NCBI GenBank assembly: GCA_963739645.1
Contig: CAVUBM010000086.1
Span: forward strand, 189,452 to 253,451
Direction of reading: 5' to 3'
DNA length: 64,000 nt
Source of the DNA: JASHPR01 sp963739645
GTDB lineage: Bacteria > Actinomycetota > Actinomycetes > Streptosporangiales > Streptosporangiaceae
Position 1 is the first letter of the stretch; every line of letters starts with the position of its first letter. Both the position numbers and the translations under genes were made by a program. Of the stretch, positions 38,995-51,232 are shown piece after piece. A model generated the notes under the pieces. It had not been told where the DNA came from, did not search any database, and saw nothing but the letters and a program-made list of their open reading frames with translations.

Positions 38995-39468
38995 GTGAGC
39001 ACACCTGCGATGAGCGAGCACGAGGGCGGTGACCGGAGCAGCGCCCGGCCACGATGCCGGATCGCGCCGTCGGCGCTGGCTCTCCTGGAGTCGGCCAGGT
39101 ACGGGCTCGCGGCCGCCGAGAGCGAGGCTTCGCCAGGGGCCAGGTACGTATCGGCTCACCTTGCGGCGCTGCGGGCCGCGGCGGCGGTTGTGACGGTCAG
39201 GTCCGACCCGGGCGCCTCAACGCGGCGCAGGAAGCCGCTGAGCGTGTGGGAACTGCTGCCGAAGGTCGAGCCGACGCTGTCCGAGTGGGCCGCGTTCTTC
39301 GCCGCCGGCGCGGCCAAGCGCGCGGCAGCCGAAGCCGGCCTGCCCCGCGCCGTGTCCTGGCAGGAGGCCGACGAGCTGCTCCGCGATGCGGAGACGTTCC
39401 TGTCGCTGGCCGAGAACGCGCTGGGGGTGCCTGCTCAGCCGCTGCTGCCGCTGCTGTCGGCCGGATAG
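38995..39468 (+). CDS. SAV_6107-type HEPN-domain protein
   Basis: 157 residues, mostly helical: PSALALLESARYGLAAAESE, GARYVSAHLAALRAAAAVVT, then SVWELLPKVEPTLSEWAAFF and SWQEADELLRDAETFLSLAE. The pattern is that of the actinobacterial SAV_6107 HEPN family. HEPN proteins often bind nucleotides or act as RNases, but I do not see a clear catalytic Rx4-6H motif here. GTG 38995 follows a strong TAGGAGGAG. It is convergent with bldD. No antitoxin-like partner (MNT) is adjacent. Confidence 0.78.
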   Translation: MSTPAMSEHEGGDRSSARPRCRIAPSALALLESARYGLAAAESEASPGARYVSAHLAALRAAAAVVTVRSDPGASTRRRKPLSVWELLPKVEPTLSEWAAFFAAGAAKRAAAEAGLPRAVSWQEADELLRDAETFLSLAENALGVPAQPLLPLLSAG

Positions 39469-39517
39469 CAGGCCACCGCGCCCGGGGCCAGCGCAGGGCG
39501 CGGCATCGGCGGCCGGC

Positions 39518-40012
39518 TCAGAACGTTCCGATGGCTCCCCTGGCGTCAGCGTCCAGGATTCCCCAGCTGATCAATTCCTCGGTGAGGTCGGTAGGCGTCT
39601 TGTCGTAGATGACGGCCAGGGAGCGCAGGTCTTCCTGGCGGATCGACAGCACCCGGCCGTTGTAGTCGCCGCGCTGGCTCTGGATGGTCGCAACGTAACG
39701 GGCCAGCGGCCCCGCCTTGTCCTTGGGCAGCTGGGCCATGCGCTCGAGGTCAATCACGAGCTTGGGAGACGGCGCCAGCAGCGTCGGCAGGACATCCCCG
39801 GGCAGCAGCTCGGATACGGGGACACCGTAGAACTCGGCCAGCTCGGCAAGCTTCTGCACGGTGACCGACCGGTCGCCGCGCTCGTAAGACCCCACGACCA
39901 CGGCCTTCCAGCGGCCGCGAGACTTCTCCTCAACACCGTGCAGCGACAGCCCCTGCTGGGTGCGGATCGCGCGCAATCGCGCTCCAAGGGTCTTCGCGTA
40001 ATCAGATGGCAT
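39518..40012 (-). CDS. bldD: developmental master regulator BldD
   Basis: 164 residues. The N-terminal XRE-type helix-turn-helix (about 1-70; LGARLRAIRTQQGLSLHGVE, VVGSYERGDRSVTVQKLAEL) binds DNA. The C-terminal domain carries the c-di-GMP signature RGD-x8-RQED with Arg114, Asp116, Arg125 and Asp128, the positions that bind tetrameric c-di-GMP in Streptomyces BldD. Such BldD dimerises on c-di-GMP and represses sporulation genes. ATG 40012 gives MPSDYAKTLGARLR. It is divergent from the pyr operon, the same order as in Streptomyces. A BldD-box-like site lies 41 bp upstream. Confidence 0.95.
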   Translation of the reverse strand: MPSDYAKTLGARLRAIRTQQGLSLHGVEEKSRGRWKAVVVGSYERGDRSVTVQKLAELAEFYGVPVSELLPGDVLPTLLAPSPKLVIDLERMAQLPKDKAGPLARYVATIQSQRGDYNGRVLSIRQEDLRSLAVIYDKTPTDLTEELISWGILDADARGAIGTF

Positions 40013-40052
40013 GATCCTCGGCCCCCTGGCCTTGTCGAAGGTGATAGTGGTG

Positions 40053-40067
40053 GTTACGCACAGTGAC
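40053..40067. promoter_or_regulatory. candidate BldD box (autoregulatory)
   Basis: GTTACGCACAGTGAC is two GTnAC half-sites 5 nt apart. It matches the published BldD-box pattern nTnACnC(A/T)GnGTnAn at all fixed positions but one. It lies 41 bp upstream of the bldD start; BldD represses itself in Streptomyces. Confidence 0.55.
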
Positions 40068-40345
40068 GGTAGGCCGCGAGGCCGACAAGGTCAAGCCGAA
40101 TGGCAAAAAGCGGATGAACTTACGCGGGGCGGCGCATCCGCGCAGCGGCGACCACGCGTCCCAGCGAAGTCGCGGGAGGCCCTGCGACGTTGGGGTTTTC
40201 GCGGCCGCGGCGGACCTGGATTCCCGTTTCGGGACGGGATATATGTCCTAAATTTGTACATAACCTGACAAAGGCCTAACGCACGGTCACGCGGTGTACA
40301 GACGTGTCGGCCGGGTGGCACGGTGCCGGGCTGGTACGGTGATGC

Positions 40346-40393
40346 GGACCGACGTCCTTTAAGGCCCGTCCCGTGAGGCGGGAAAGGAGGTCC
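40346..40393 (+). ncRNA. PyrR-binding RNA hairpin sequestering the pyrR ribosome-binding site
   Basis: Stem 1: GGACC (40346-40350) pairs with GGTCC (40389-40393). Stem 2: TCCTTT (40355-40360) pairs with AAAGGA (40383-40388), which is the pyrR Shine-Dalgarno. Inner stem CCCG/CGGG closes the loop TCCCGTGAGG, matching the PyrR-binding loop core TCCnGnGAGG. In mycobacteria PyrR with UMP binds such a loop and blocks translation, so repression here should be translational. Confidence 0.8.
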
Positions 40394-40398
40394 ACTAA

Positions 40399-41019
40399 AT
40401 GCATGCGGCTGACCAGCCCGGACGCGATCGGCGTCCCGGCGGTCCCGGTCTCGCGGAGGCCAGGATGGTCCTGGAGCCCGCCGACATCAGGCGGGCGCTG
40501 TCCAGGATCGCGCACGAGATCCTCGAGCGGACCAGCGGCGCCGGCGACGTGATCCTGCTCGGCATCCCGACCCGGGGCGTCCCGCTCGCACACCGGCTGG
40601 CCGAGCGCCTGGAGCAGGTCGAGGGCCACCCGGTGCCGGCCGGATCGCTCGACATCACCATGTACCGGGACGACCTGAGGCTGCGGCCGGCCAGAGCGCT
40701 CGGCCACACCGAGGTCCCGCCGGCGGGCATCGACGGCAGGATCGTGGTTCTGGTCGATGACGTCCTGTACTCGGGCCGGACGGTCCGCGCCGCGCTGGAT
40801 GCCCTGGGCGACATCGGCCGCCCGCGGGCGGTCCAGCTCGCGGTGCTCGTCGACCGGGGGCATCGCGAGCTCCCGATCCGCCCCGACTACGTGGGCAAGA
40901 ACCTGCCCACCTCGCAGCGCGAGCTGGTCCGGGTGCTGCTGACCGAGGTGGACGGCCAGGACGCGGTGCTGCTGGGCGCCAGTCCCGCGGCCGTCTCCGC
41001 CGAGGCGGAGGGCTCATGA
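40399..41019 (+). CDS. pyrR: bifunctional pyr operon regulator / uracil phosphoribosyltransferase
   Basis: 206 residues. Binds UMP and pyr leader RNA and has uracil phosphoribosyltransferase activity. The PRPP-binding loop is VVLVDDVLYSGRTVRAALDA, and PTRGVPLAHRLAERL and TMYRDDLR are conserved. The first about 20 residues are a variable Gly/Arg extension. ATG 40399 is 10 nt after AAAGGAGG, the same bases that pair in the leader hairpin. It is first in an eight-gene operon and overlaps pyrB by 4 bp (ATGA). Confidence 0.95.
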   Translation: MHAADQPGRDRRPGGPGLAEARMVLEPADIRRALSRIAHEILERTSGAGDVILLGIPTRGVPLAHRLAERLEQVEGHPVPAGSLDITMYRDDLRLRPARALGHTEVPPAGIDGRIVVLVDDVLYSGRTVRAALDALGDIGRPRAVQLAVLVDRGHRELPIRPDYVGKNLPTSQRELVRVLLTEVDGQDAVLLGASPAAVSAEAEGS

Positions 41020-41936
41020 ACCGTCATCTCATCTCGGCCGGCGACCTGAGCCTCGAGGACGCGCTGCTCATCCTGGACACCGCCGACGAGCTGGCCAGCA
41101 TGGCCGACCGCCCGGTCAAGAAGCTGCCCACGCTGCGCGGCCGCACGGTCGTCAACCTGTTCTACGAGGACTCCACGCGGACCCGGATCTCATTCGAGGC
41201 CGCGGCCAAGCGGCTGTCGGCCGACGTGATCAACTTCTCGGCCAAGGGCTCGAGCGTGGCCAAGGGCGAGAGCCTGAAGGACACCGCGCTCACGCTCGAG
41301 GCCATGGGCGCCGACGCCGTGGTCATCAGGCACAGCGCGTCGGGCGCCCCGCACCGGCTGGCGGCCTGGGTCCGGGGCAGCGTGGTGAACGCCGGCGACG
41401 GCACCCACGAGCACCCGACCCAGGCCCTGCTCGACGCGTTCACCATGCGCCGCAGGCTGGGCCGGCTGGACGGGCTCCGGGTGACGATCGTCGGTGACGT
41501 GCTGCACAGCCGGGTCGCCCGGTCCAACGTGCTGCTGCTCAGCACGCTCGGCGCGGAGGTCACCCTGGTCGCGCCCCCCACGCTGCTGCCGGTCGCGGTG
41601 GGCGGCTGGCCCTGCTCGGTGAGCTACGACCTCGACGCCGCGCTGCCCAAGGCCGACGTGGTGATGATGCTGCGGGTGCAGCAGGAGCGGATGAACGCCG
41701 CCTACTTCCCGAGCGTGCGCGAGTACAGCCGCCGGTACGGGCTGGACGGCGCGCGGATGGCGCTCCTGCCCGACCATGGCATCGTGATGCACCCCGGGCC
41801 GATGAACCGCGGGGTGGAGATCGCGGCCGAGGTGGCCGACTCGGTCAGGTCCACGATCGTCGAGCAGGTGACCAACGGGGTCAGCGTGCGGATGGCCGTG
41901 CTGTACCTGCTGCTGGGAGGGGCGGTGACCCAGTGA
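41016..41936 (+). CDS. pyrB: aspartate carbamoyltransferase catalytic subunit
   Basis: 306 residues, intact. Condenses carbamoyl phosphate with aspartate. The carbamoyl-phosphate loop is YEDSTRTRISFE, the 80s loop FSAKGSSVAKGESLKDT, then GDGTHEHPTQALLDAF and MHPGPMNRGVEI. No regulatory pyrI is nearby, as in other actinobacteria. It starts in an ATGA overlap with pyrR and ends in a TGATG overlap with pyrC, so all three are probably coupled. Confidence 0.96.
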   Translation: MNRHLISAGDLSLEDALLILDTADELASMADRPVKKLPTLRGRTVVNLFYEDSTRTRISFEAAAKRLSADVINFSAKGSSVAKGESLKDTALTLEAMGADAVVIRHSASGAPHRLAAWVRGSVVNAGDGTHEHPTQALLDAFTMRRRLGRLDGLRVTIVGDVLHSRVARSNVLLLSTLGAEVTLVAPPTLLPVAVGGWPCSVSYDLDAALPKADVVMMLRVQQERMNAAYFPSVREYSRRYGLDGARMALLPDHGIVMHPGPMNRGVEIAAEVADSVRSTIVEQVTNGVSVRMAVLYLLLGGAVTQ

Positions 41937-43255
41937 TGACCAACGCAGTGACGGCCGAGAACGCCGGGACCGGCACCTGGCTGATCAGCGGGGCCCGGCC
42001 GCTCGGCGGCGAGCCGGCCGACGTCCTGGTCTCCGGCGGGGTCATCACCGAGATCGGGGCCGCCGCTGCGCCCGCCGCGGCGCAGCGGCTGGATGCCGGC
42101 GGTCTGATCCTGCTGCCCGGCCTGGTCGACCTGCACACTCACCTGCGCGAGCCGGGCCGCGAGGACGCCGAGACCGTGCAGAGCGGCACCGCGGCGGCCG
42201 CGCTCGGCGGCTTCACCGCGGTGCACGCGATGGCCAACACCGACCCGGTGGCCGACACCGCGGGCGTGGTGGAGCAGATCTGGCGGCTCGGCCGCCAGGC
42301 GGGCCGCTGCGACGTGCAGCCCGTCGGCGCGGTCACCGCGGGCCTGGCCGGGAGCCGGCTCGCCGAGCTGGGCGCGATGGCCGACTCCGCGGCGCGGGTC
42401 CGGGTCTTCTCCGACGACGGCAGGTGCGTGCACGACGCGGTGCTGATGCGGCGGGCCCTGGAGTACGTCAGGGCCTTCGGGGGCGTGATCGCGCAGCACG
42501 CCCAGGAACCGCGGCTCACCGACGGCGCGCAGGTCAACGAGGGGGAGATGTCCGGCAGGCTCGGCCTGGCCGGCTGGCCCGCGGTCGCCGAGGAGGCGGT
42601 CATCGCCCGCGACTGCCTGCTCGCGGCGCACGTCGGGTCGGCGCTGCACGTCTGCCACGTGTCGACGGCCGGTTCGGTGGAGATCATCCGGTGGGCGAAG
42701 TCCAAGGGCTGGCAGGTGACGGCCGAGGTGACCCCGCATCACCTGCTGCTCACCGAGGAGCTGGCCGCGGGGTACGACCCGGTGTTCAAGGTCAACCCGC
42801 CGCTGCGCACGGCCGAGGACGTGGCGGCCCTGCGGGCCGGGCTCGCCGACGGGACCATCGACTGCGTGGCCACCGACCACGCCCCGCACCCGCTGGAGGA
42901 CAAGGAGACCGAGTGGGTGGCCGCGGCGTTCGGCATGACCGGCCTGGAGACCGCGCTGCGCGTGGTGCACGAGGCGCTGGTGGAGCCCGGTCTGCTGGAC
43001 TGGGCCGGCGTGGCCGACCGGATGTCGGCGCGCCCGGCGGCGATCGGCCGGCTGAGCGGCCACGGCCAGCTGGCGGCGGGCGAGCCGGCCAACCTGGTGC
43101 TGTACGACCCGTCACCGCGGGAGGCGGTGGACCCGGCCGGGCACGCCTCCAAGAGCCGCAACACGCCGTACGCCGGGATGATCCTGCCCGGGCAGGTGAT
43201 CGCCACGTTCCTGCGCGGCACGCCGACCGTGCTCGACGGCAAGCTGGCCTGGTGA
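41936..43255 (+). CDS. pyrC: dihydroorotase
   Basis: 439 residues, intact, of the class I amidohydrolase type that partners PyrB. Metal-site motif DLHTHLREPGREDAET, substrate site MANTDPVADT, His in AQHAQEP and CHVSTAG, and catalytic Asp in VATDHAPHP. ATG 41936 shares its A with the pyrB stop; GTG 41933 is also possible. In several actinobacteria a small membrane protein gene sits between pyrC and carA; here only 28 bp separate them. Confidence 0.95.
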   Translation: MTNAVTAENAGTGTWLISGARPLGGEPADVLVSGGVITEIGAAAAPAAAQRLDAGGLILLPGLVDLHTHLREPGREDAETVQSGTAAAALGGFTAVHAMANTDPVADTAGVVEQIWRLGRQAGRCDVQPVGAVTAGLAGSRLAELGAMADSAARVRVFSDDGRCVHDAVLMRRALEYVRAFGGVIAQHAQEPRLTDGAQVNEGEMSGRLGLAGWPAVAEEAVIARDCLLAAHVGSALHVCHVSTAGSVEIIRWAKSKGWQVTAEVTPHHLLLTEELAAGYDPVFKVNPPLRTAEDVAALRAGLADGTIDCVATDHAPHPLEDKETEWVAAAFGMTGLETALRVVHEALVEPGLLDWAGVADRMSARPAAIGRLSGHGQLAAGEPANLVLYDPSPREAVDPAGHASKSRNTPYAGMILPGQVIATFLRGTPTVLDGKLAW

Positions 43256-43283
43256 GAACGCCGGTGAGGATGGTGGCAGCCCG

Positions 43284-44406
43284 GTGACGACTATGGGGGC
43301 GATGCTGGTCCTCGAGGACGGCGCGACCTTCCGCGGCACGGCCTACGGGGCGGACGGCGAGACGTTCGGTGAGATGGTCTTCAACACCGGGATGACCGGA
43401 TACCAGGAGACGCTGACCGACCCGTCGTACTGCGGGCAGATCGTCGCGATGACCGCGCCGCACATCGGCAACACCGGGACCAACGACGAGGATCCGGAGT
43501 CACGGCGGATCTGGGTCAGCGGGTACGTGATCCGCGAGCCCGCGCGGATCTTCTCGAGCTGGCGGGCGGAGCGCAGCCTCGAGGACGAGCTGCGCGGCGC
43601 ACGGGGTCACCGGGATCGCGATTACCGGCACCCGGGCGCTCACCCGGCACCTGCGCGAGCGCGGCGCGATGCGGGCCGCGATCAGCACCCGCGAGACGGA
43701 CCACGAGCGGCTGCTGGAGCGGGTGCGGGCCAGCCCGCGCATGGCCGGCGCCGACCTGGCCCGCACGGTGTCCACGGCGGAGCCCTACGTGCTGAGCCCC
43801 CCGGAGGGGACCCCGGTGCGGTTCCGCGTCGCCGCCGTCGACCTCGGCATCAAGGCGGCCACGCCGCGGTCCATGACCCGGCTGGGCTGCGAGGTCACGG
43901 TGCTGCCCGCGGCCAGCACGGCCGCGGAGATCCTTGCCTCCGGCCCGGACGGGGTGTTCTTCTCCAACGGGCCCGGCGACCCCGCCGCCGCCGGTTACGC
44001 GGTCGAGGCGATGCATGGGGTCCTGCGGGCCGGGGTTCCGGTGTTCGGGATCTGCCTGGGCAGCCAGATCATGGGCCGGGCCATCGGCCTGGACACCTAC
44101 AAGCTGCGGTTCGGCCACCGGGGTGTCAACCAGCCGGTCCAGGACGTGCGCACCGGCCGGGTGCAGATCACCAGCCACAATCACGGGTTCGCCGTGGCCA
44201 TGCCCGAGGGGAGCGACCGGTTCGGCACCGACGTCGGCCCGGCGGCCGTGACCCATGTCAACCTCAACGACGGCGTGGTCGAGGGACTGCGGCTGCTGGA
44301 CGCGCCGGCCTTCACCGTGCAGTACCACCCCGAGGCCGCGCCGGGCACGCACGACGCGGCCGGCCTGTTCGGCGAGTTCTGCGAGCTGATGGACGGTGCG
44401 CGGTGA
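43284..44406 (+). CDS. carA: carbamoyl-phosphate synthase small (glutaminase) subunit, one-base frameshift
   Basis: Releases ammonia from glutamine for CarB. The first frame holds LVLEDGATFRGTAYGADGET, NTGMTGYQETLTDPSYCGQI and IGNTGTNDEDPES. The second continues GVTGIAITGTRALTRHLRER to the class I glutaminase triad: Cys in GICLGSQIMGRAIG, His and Glu in QYHPEAAPG. Removing one base near 43597 joins them as LEDELRAHGVTGIAIT, about 373 residues. GTG 43284 is the assumed start, with ATG 43293 as alternative. Confidence 0.93.
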
Positions 44407-44427
44407 GGCGCGGGAAGGGCGGGCGTC

Positions 44428-47858
<3,431 letters not shown>

Positions 47859-47862
<4 letters not shown>

Positions 47863-48789
47863 CGCACGGGGACATCGAGGGCGAGGCAGGCCCGGTTCAG
47901 GTGCGCGGGACCGTGCTGACGGTCCGGCGGATCGACGCCTACCACGCGATGACGATCGTGGCCCCGGGCATCGCGGCCCGGTTCAAGCCCGGCCAGTTCG
48001 TTGCGCTGGCCGTCGGCGGCCCGGTCACGCCGATGCTGCTGCGCCGGGCGTTCTCGATCCATGACGTCCGGCCCGATCACGGCGGCACTGTGGAGTTCGT
48101 GTTCGCCGCGAACGGCCCGGGCACCCGGTGGCTGGCCGAGCGCCGCTCCCGGGATGTCCTCGACATCTGCCGGGCCGCTCGGGCGGCCGTTCCCGGTCCC
48201 GCGTGATCCGGTCAGCTGCCTGCTCGTGGGCGGCGGCTACGGCAGCGCGCCGCTGTTCTCGCTGGCCGCCAGGCTGCGCGAGCGCAGATGCTCGGTCGAT
48301 TTCCTGCTGGGCGCGGCCACCGGCGACCGGGTCTTCGGCTCCCTGACCGCGAGGCGGACCGGGCGGACGGCCACCATCACCACCGATGACGGCTCGCTGG
48401 GCACCCGCGGCGTCGTCACCGACATGATGGGGCAGATCATCCACGAAGCCAGGACCGACGTCATCTACGCCTGCGGCCCGATGCCGATGCTGCGCCAGGT
48501 GACGTCGCTGGCCCGGCGGTACGACATCCCGGTGCAGGTCGCGGTGGAGGAGCAGATGGCCTGCGGCATCGGGGTCTGCATGACGTGCGTGCTGCCGGTC
48601 ACGGGCAGCGACGGGATCACCAGGATGGTCCGGTCCTGCGTGGACGGGCCGGTATTCCGCGGCGAGCAGGTGCGCTGGGACGACGTGGGCACGATCCCGT
48701 TCGACTGCTTCGGCGCGCCCGGCTGGGAGCCCAGATCGCGCCGCGCGGCCGGGCTCAGCGGGACGGCGAGGCCGGCTCATGGCGGCTGA
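47859..48789 (+). CDS. pyrK: dihydroorotate dehydrogenase electron-transfer subunit, one-base frameshift
   Basis: The FAD/2Fe-2S partner that lets class 1B PyrD use NAD+. The first frame has the FAD-binding barrel (FKPGQFVALAVGG, LLRRAFSIHDV). The second has NAD-binding LLVGGGYGSAPLFSLAARL, YACGPMPMLRQV and the cluster cysteines EEQMACGIGVCMTCVLPV plus VRSCVDGPVF. Removing T48168 joins them as DIAGPLGRPFPVPRDP, about 309 residues. ATG 47859 overlaps the carB stop, and the 3' end overlaps pyrD by 11 bp. Confidence 0.92.
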
Positions 48790-49757
48790 CCTCCGGGCCC
48801 GGCTCGGCCAGACCGAGCTGCCGAACCCCATCCTGACCGCGTCGGGATGCGCGGGCGCCGGGCGCGAGCTGGCCCAGTTCTTCGACGTCTCGAAGATCGG
48901 CGCCGTGGTCACCAAGTCGGTGATGCTCGCGCCGCGGGCGGGCCTGCACCCCGAGGATGGCCGAGACGCCGAGCGGCATGCTCAACTCGATCGGGCTGCA
49001 GGGCCCGGGCATCGAGGCGTTCCTGCAGCGGGACCTGCCCTGGCTGCTGTCCCGCGGGGCCCGCGCCGTGGTCTCGATCGCCGGCGGGACGGTCGACGAG
49101 TTCGCCGAGCTCGCCGGCCGGCTGTCCGACGCGGCCGGAGTCACCGCGATCGAGGTCAACATCTCCTGCCCGAACGTGGAGGACCGGGGCCAGGTGTTCG
49201 CCTGCGACCCGGGTGCCGCCGGCACGGTCATCGACGCGGTCCGCCGCCGGGCCCGGTACGACATCCCGGTGTTCGCGAAGCTCTCGCCGGACGTCACCGA
49301 CATCGGGGCGATCGCCCGGGCCTGCATGGCCGCGGGCGCGGACGGCCTGTCGCTGATCAACACCATGCTCGGCATGGCGATCGACGTGGACACCATGCGC
49401 CCGGTACTGGCCGGCGTGACCGGGGGGCTGTCCGGCCCCGCGATCCGCCCTGTGGCCGTACGGTGCATCTGGCAGGTCCGCGAGGCGCTGCCCGATGTCC
49501 CGATCATCGGCATGGGCGGCGTGCGGACCGGGAAGGATGCCCTCGAGTTGATCCTGGCGGGTGCGTCGCTGGTCAGCGTCGGCACCACCATCTTCCATGA
49601 CCCGTCGGCGTGCATCCGCATCGTGCGCGAGCTGGAGGAAGAGCTGACCCAGCGCGGCATCGAGCGCTTCTCCGATGCGGTCGGGCTGGCTCACGAGCCG
49701 CGTGCTGCCGCGCAGCGCAGGCTCGCTGGAAACGCGGAAGTAGGGAGGACGCCGTGA
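48779..49757 (+). CDS. pyrD: dihydroorotate dehydrogenase class 1B catalytic subunit, one-base frameshift
   Basis: FMN enzyme making orotate. N-terminal PNPILTASGCAGAGRELAQF and IGAVVTKSVMLAPRAG are in one frame; the rest is in the next (MAETPSGMLNSIGLQGPGIE, EVNISCPNVEDRG with the class 1B catalytic Cys, KLSPDVTDI, INTMLGMAID and GMGGVRTGKDALE). Removing T48945 gives PRAGRTPRMAETPSGMLNSI, about 325 residues. Class 1B assignment agrees with the adjacent pyrK. The stop overlaps the pyrF start. Confidence 0.93.
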
Positions 49758-50461
49758 CTTATGTCGCGCCGATCGCCGTCGCGCTCGACGCGCCCAGCCT
49801 GGACACGGCGGCGCGGTGGGCCGGCCTGGTCTCACCGCACGTCAGTACGGTGAAAATAGGGCTCGAACTATATCTGCGTTATGGCCCGGAAGCGGTGGCA
49901 TCAGTTCGCGGTGCCAATAACGTCAGGGTCTTTCTCGACCTGAAACTCAATGACATTCCTGCCACGGTGGCCGGGGCCGCGCGCGCCGTGTCCAGGCTGC
50001 GGCCCGACCTGCTCACCGTGCACGCGGTCGGCGGCATGGCCGCGGTGCGGGCCGCAGTGGAGGCGGCCCCGGATACCAAGATTGTCGCGGTCACCGTCCT
50101 CACGTCGCTCGGCGACGACGATCTCGACAGGATCGGCCTGGCCGGCCCGGTCGGGGACGCCGTGCGGCGGCTCGCGGTGCAGGCGGTGGCGGCCGGCGCC
50201 CGCGGGCTGGTCTGCTCGCCACGCGAGGTGGCGGACGTGCGCGCCGAGGTCGGCCCGGACATCACGTTGATCACCCCCGGCGTGCGCCCCGCGGGATCTG
50301 AGGTCCACGACCAGGCCCGGGTGGCCACGCCAGAGGACGCGCTGCGGGCCGGCGCGGATCTTTTGGTCATTGGCCGGCCGATCACGGACGCGGCCGACCC
50401 GGGCGCGGCGGCGGCGGCGATCGGTGCGTCGCTCAGGAAAGCGGCCGTTGCATCAGGCTGA
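49754..50461 (+). CDS. pyrF: orotidine 5'-phosphate decarboxylase
   Basis: 235 residues, intact. Last step to UMP. IAVALDAPSLDTAARWA, KIGLELYLRYGPE and the catalytic D-x-K-x-x-D-I motif FLDLKLNDIPATV are present, then TVHAVGGM and ITPGVRP and VIGRPIT. GTG 49754 is chosen because GGGAGGA lies 6 nt upstream and it overlaps the pyrD stop. It is the last gene of the pyr operon; 334 bp follow before mihF. Confidence 0.95.
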   Translation: MTYVAPIAVALDAPSLDTAARWAGLVSPHVSTVKIGLELYLRYGPEAVASVRGANNVRVFLDLKLNDIPATVAGAARAVSRLRPDLLTVHAVGGMAAVRAAVEAAPDTKIVAVTVLTSLGDDDLDRIGLAGPVGDAVRRLAVQAVAAGARGLVCSPREVADVRAEVGPDITLITPGVRPAGSEVHDQARVATPEDALRAGADLLVIGRPITDAADPGAAAAAIGASLRKAAVASG

Positions 50462-50795
50462 GGCATGGCTGGCATCTGGGTGAGCTATGGGCTCGATGAA
50501 ACCGTGGCGCACGGCGTGCCGGCCGAACTTGCGTGATGCAATTTCAGTTAAACTGCGGCCCAGCAGCCGGTTCCGGCGGGCCACGCCGACGCCTTGCGGG
50601 CGCCACGATCCCACGCCCCGAGACCGTTGGGGCGATGGTACGTTCGACTACACTGGGTACTCGGATAAGCTCGGGTAGTAATAATGGATAATTTGTGACG
50701 CCATAAACGGGGGTTTGCGTTGCCGTGACGGGCCGAACTCGCTAGTTTTCCCACGCGGAGCGAGTTTTTCGATACGAAACCCGAGGTGACCACAA
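50462..50795 (+). promoter_or_regulatory. pyrF-mihF intergenic region with a candidate mihF promoter
   Basis: 334 bp without a gene, more AT-rich than its surroundings from about 50640 (GTAGTAATAATGGATAATTT region). TTGCCG (50720-50725) and TAGTTT (50743-50748) are 17 nt apart and fit a main-sigma promoter about 45 nt before GTG 50796. No clear terminator for the pyr operon was found. Confidence 0.5.
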
Positions 50796-51119
50796 GTGGC
50801 TCTTCCTCCACTTACCCCAGAACAGCGGGCTGCAGCCCTGGAGAAGGCTGCGAAGGCGCGTAAAGAGCGGGCCGAGGTTAAAAACAGGCTCAAGCACGGT
50901 GCGACAACCCTGCCGCAGGTGCTCAAGGAGGGCCAGACCGACGAAGTCGTCGGAAAGATGAAGGTGTCAGCTCTGCTGGAGTCGATGCCTGGCGTCGGAA
51001 AGGTTCGCGCCCGGCAGATTATGGAGCGGCTCGGCATCGCGGAATCGCGACGCGTTCGCGGTCTCGGTGCCAACCAGCGGACTGCCCTGGAGCACGAGTT
51101 CGGCGGCGGCGAGATCTGA
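50796..51119 (+). CDS. mihF: actinobacterial integration host factor MihF
   Basis: 107 residues. A basic N-terminal helix (EQRAAALEKAAKARKERAEV) precedes the H2TH-like core with the helix-hairpin-helix LLESMPGVGKVRARQIMERL and RVRGLGANQRTALEHEF. It binds and compacts DNA; the mycobacterial protein is essential, and the Streptomyces one (sIHF) affects development and antibiotics. GTG 50796 follows GAGGTGA. The order mihF-gmk-rpoZ-coaBC-metK is conserved across actinobacteria. Confidence 0.95.
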   Translation: MALPPLTPEQRAAALEKAAKARKERAEVKNRLKHGATTLPQVLKEGQTDEVVGKMKVSALLESMPGVGKVRARQIMERLGIAESRRVRGLGANQRTALEHEFGGGEI

Positions 51120-51232
51120 CCGACGAAGCCGAAAGCGACAGGGGCGGGGGCGGGGGACGCAGGTCCACGGCCGATCCGTCAACCGACGGTGGGCACGCCG
51201 CAGCACCCCCACTCGGCGCCGTCCCTGCCCCT

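Larger units (their letters stand above)
40013..40398. promoter_or_regulatory. divergent bldD / pyrR control region
   Basis: A 386-bp gene-free region. From left to right it holds the bldD leader, a BldD-box-like palindrome (40053-40067), a GC-rich spacer, an inverted repeat TCCCGT-TTC-GGGACGGGA (about 40222-40240), an AT-richer stretch (ATATATGTCCTAAATTTGTACATAA, about 40240-40264 read in pieces), a possible pyr -10 TACGGT (40335-40340) and the PyrR-binding leader. No small gene with a ribosome-binding site was found. Confidence 0.5.

Noticed and set aside
38995..39468. HEPN protein as half of a toxin-antitoxin pair
   Set aside because: No nucleotidyltransferase (MNT) or antitoxin gene lies next to it, and the catalytic Rx4-6H motif is not evident.
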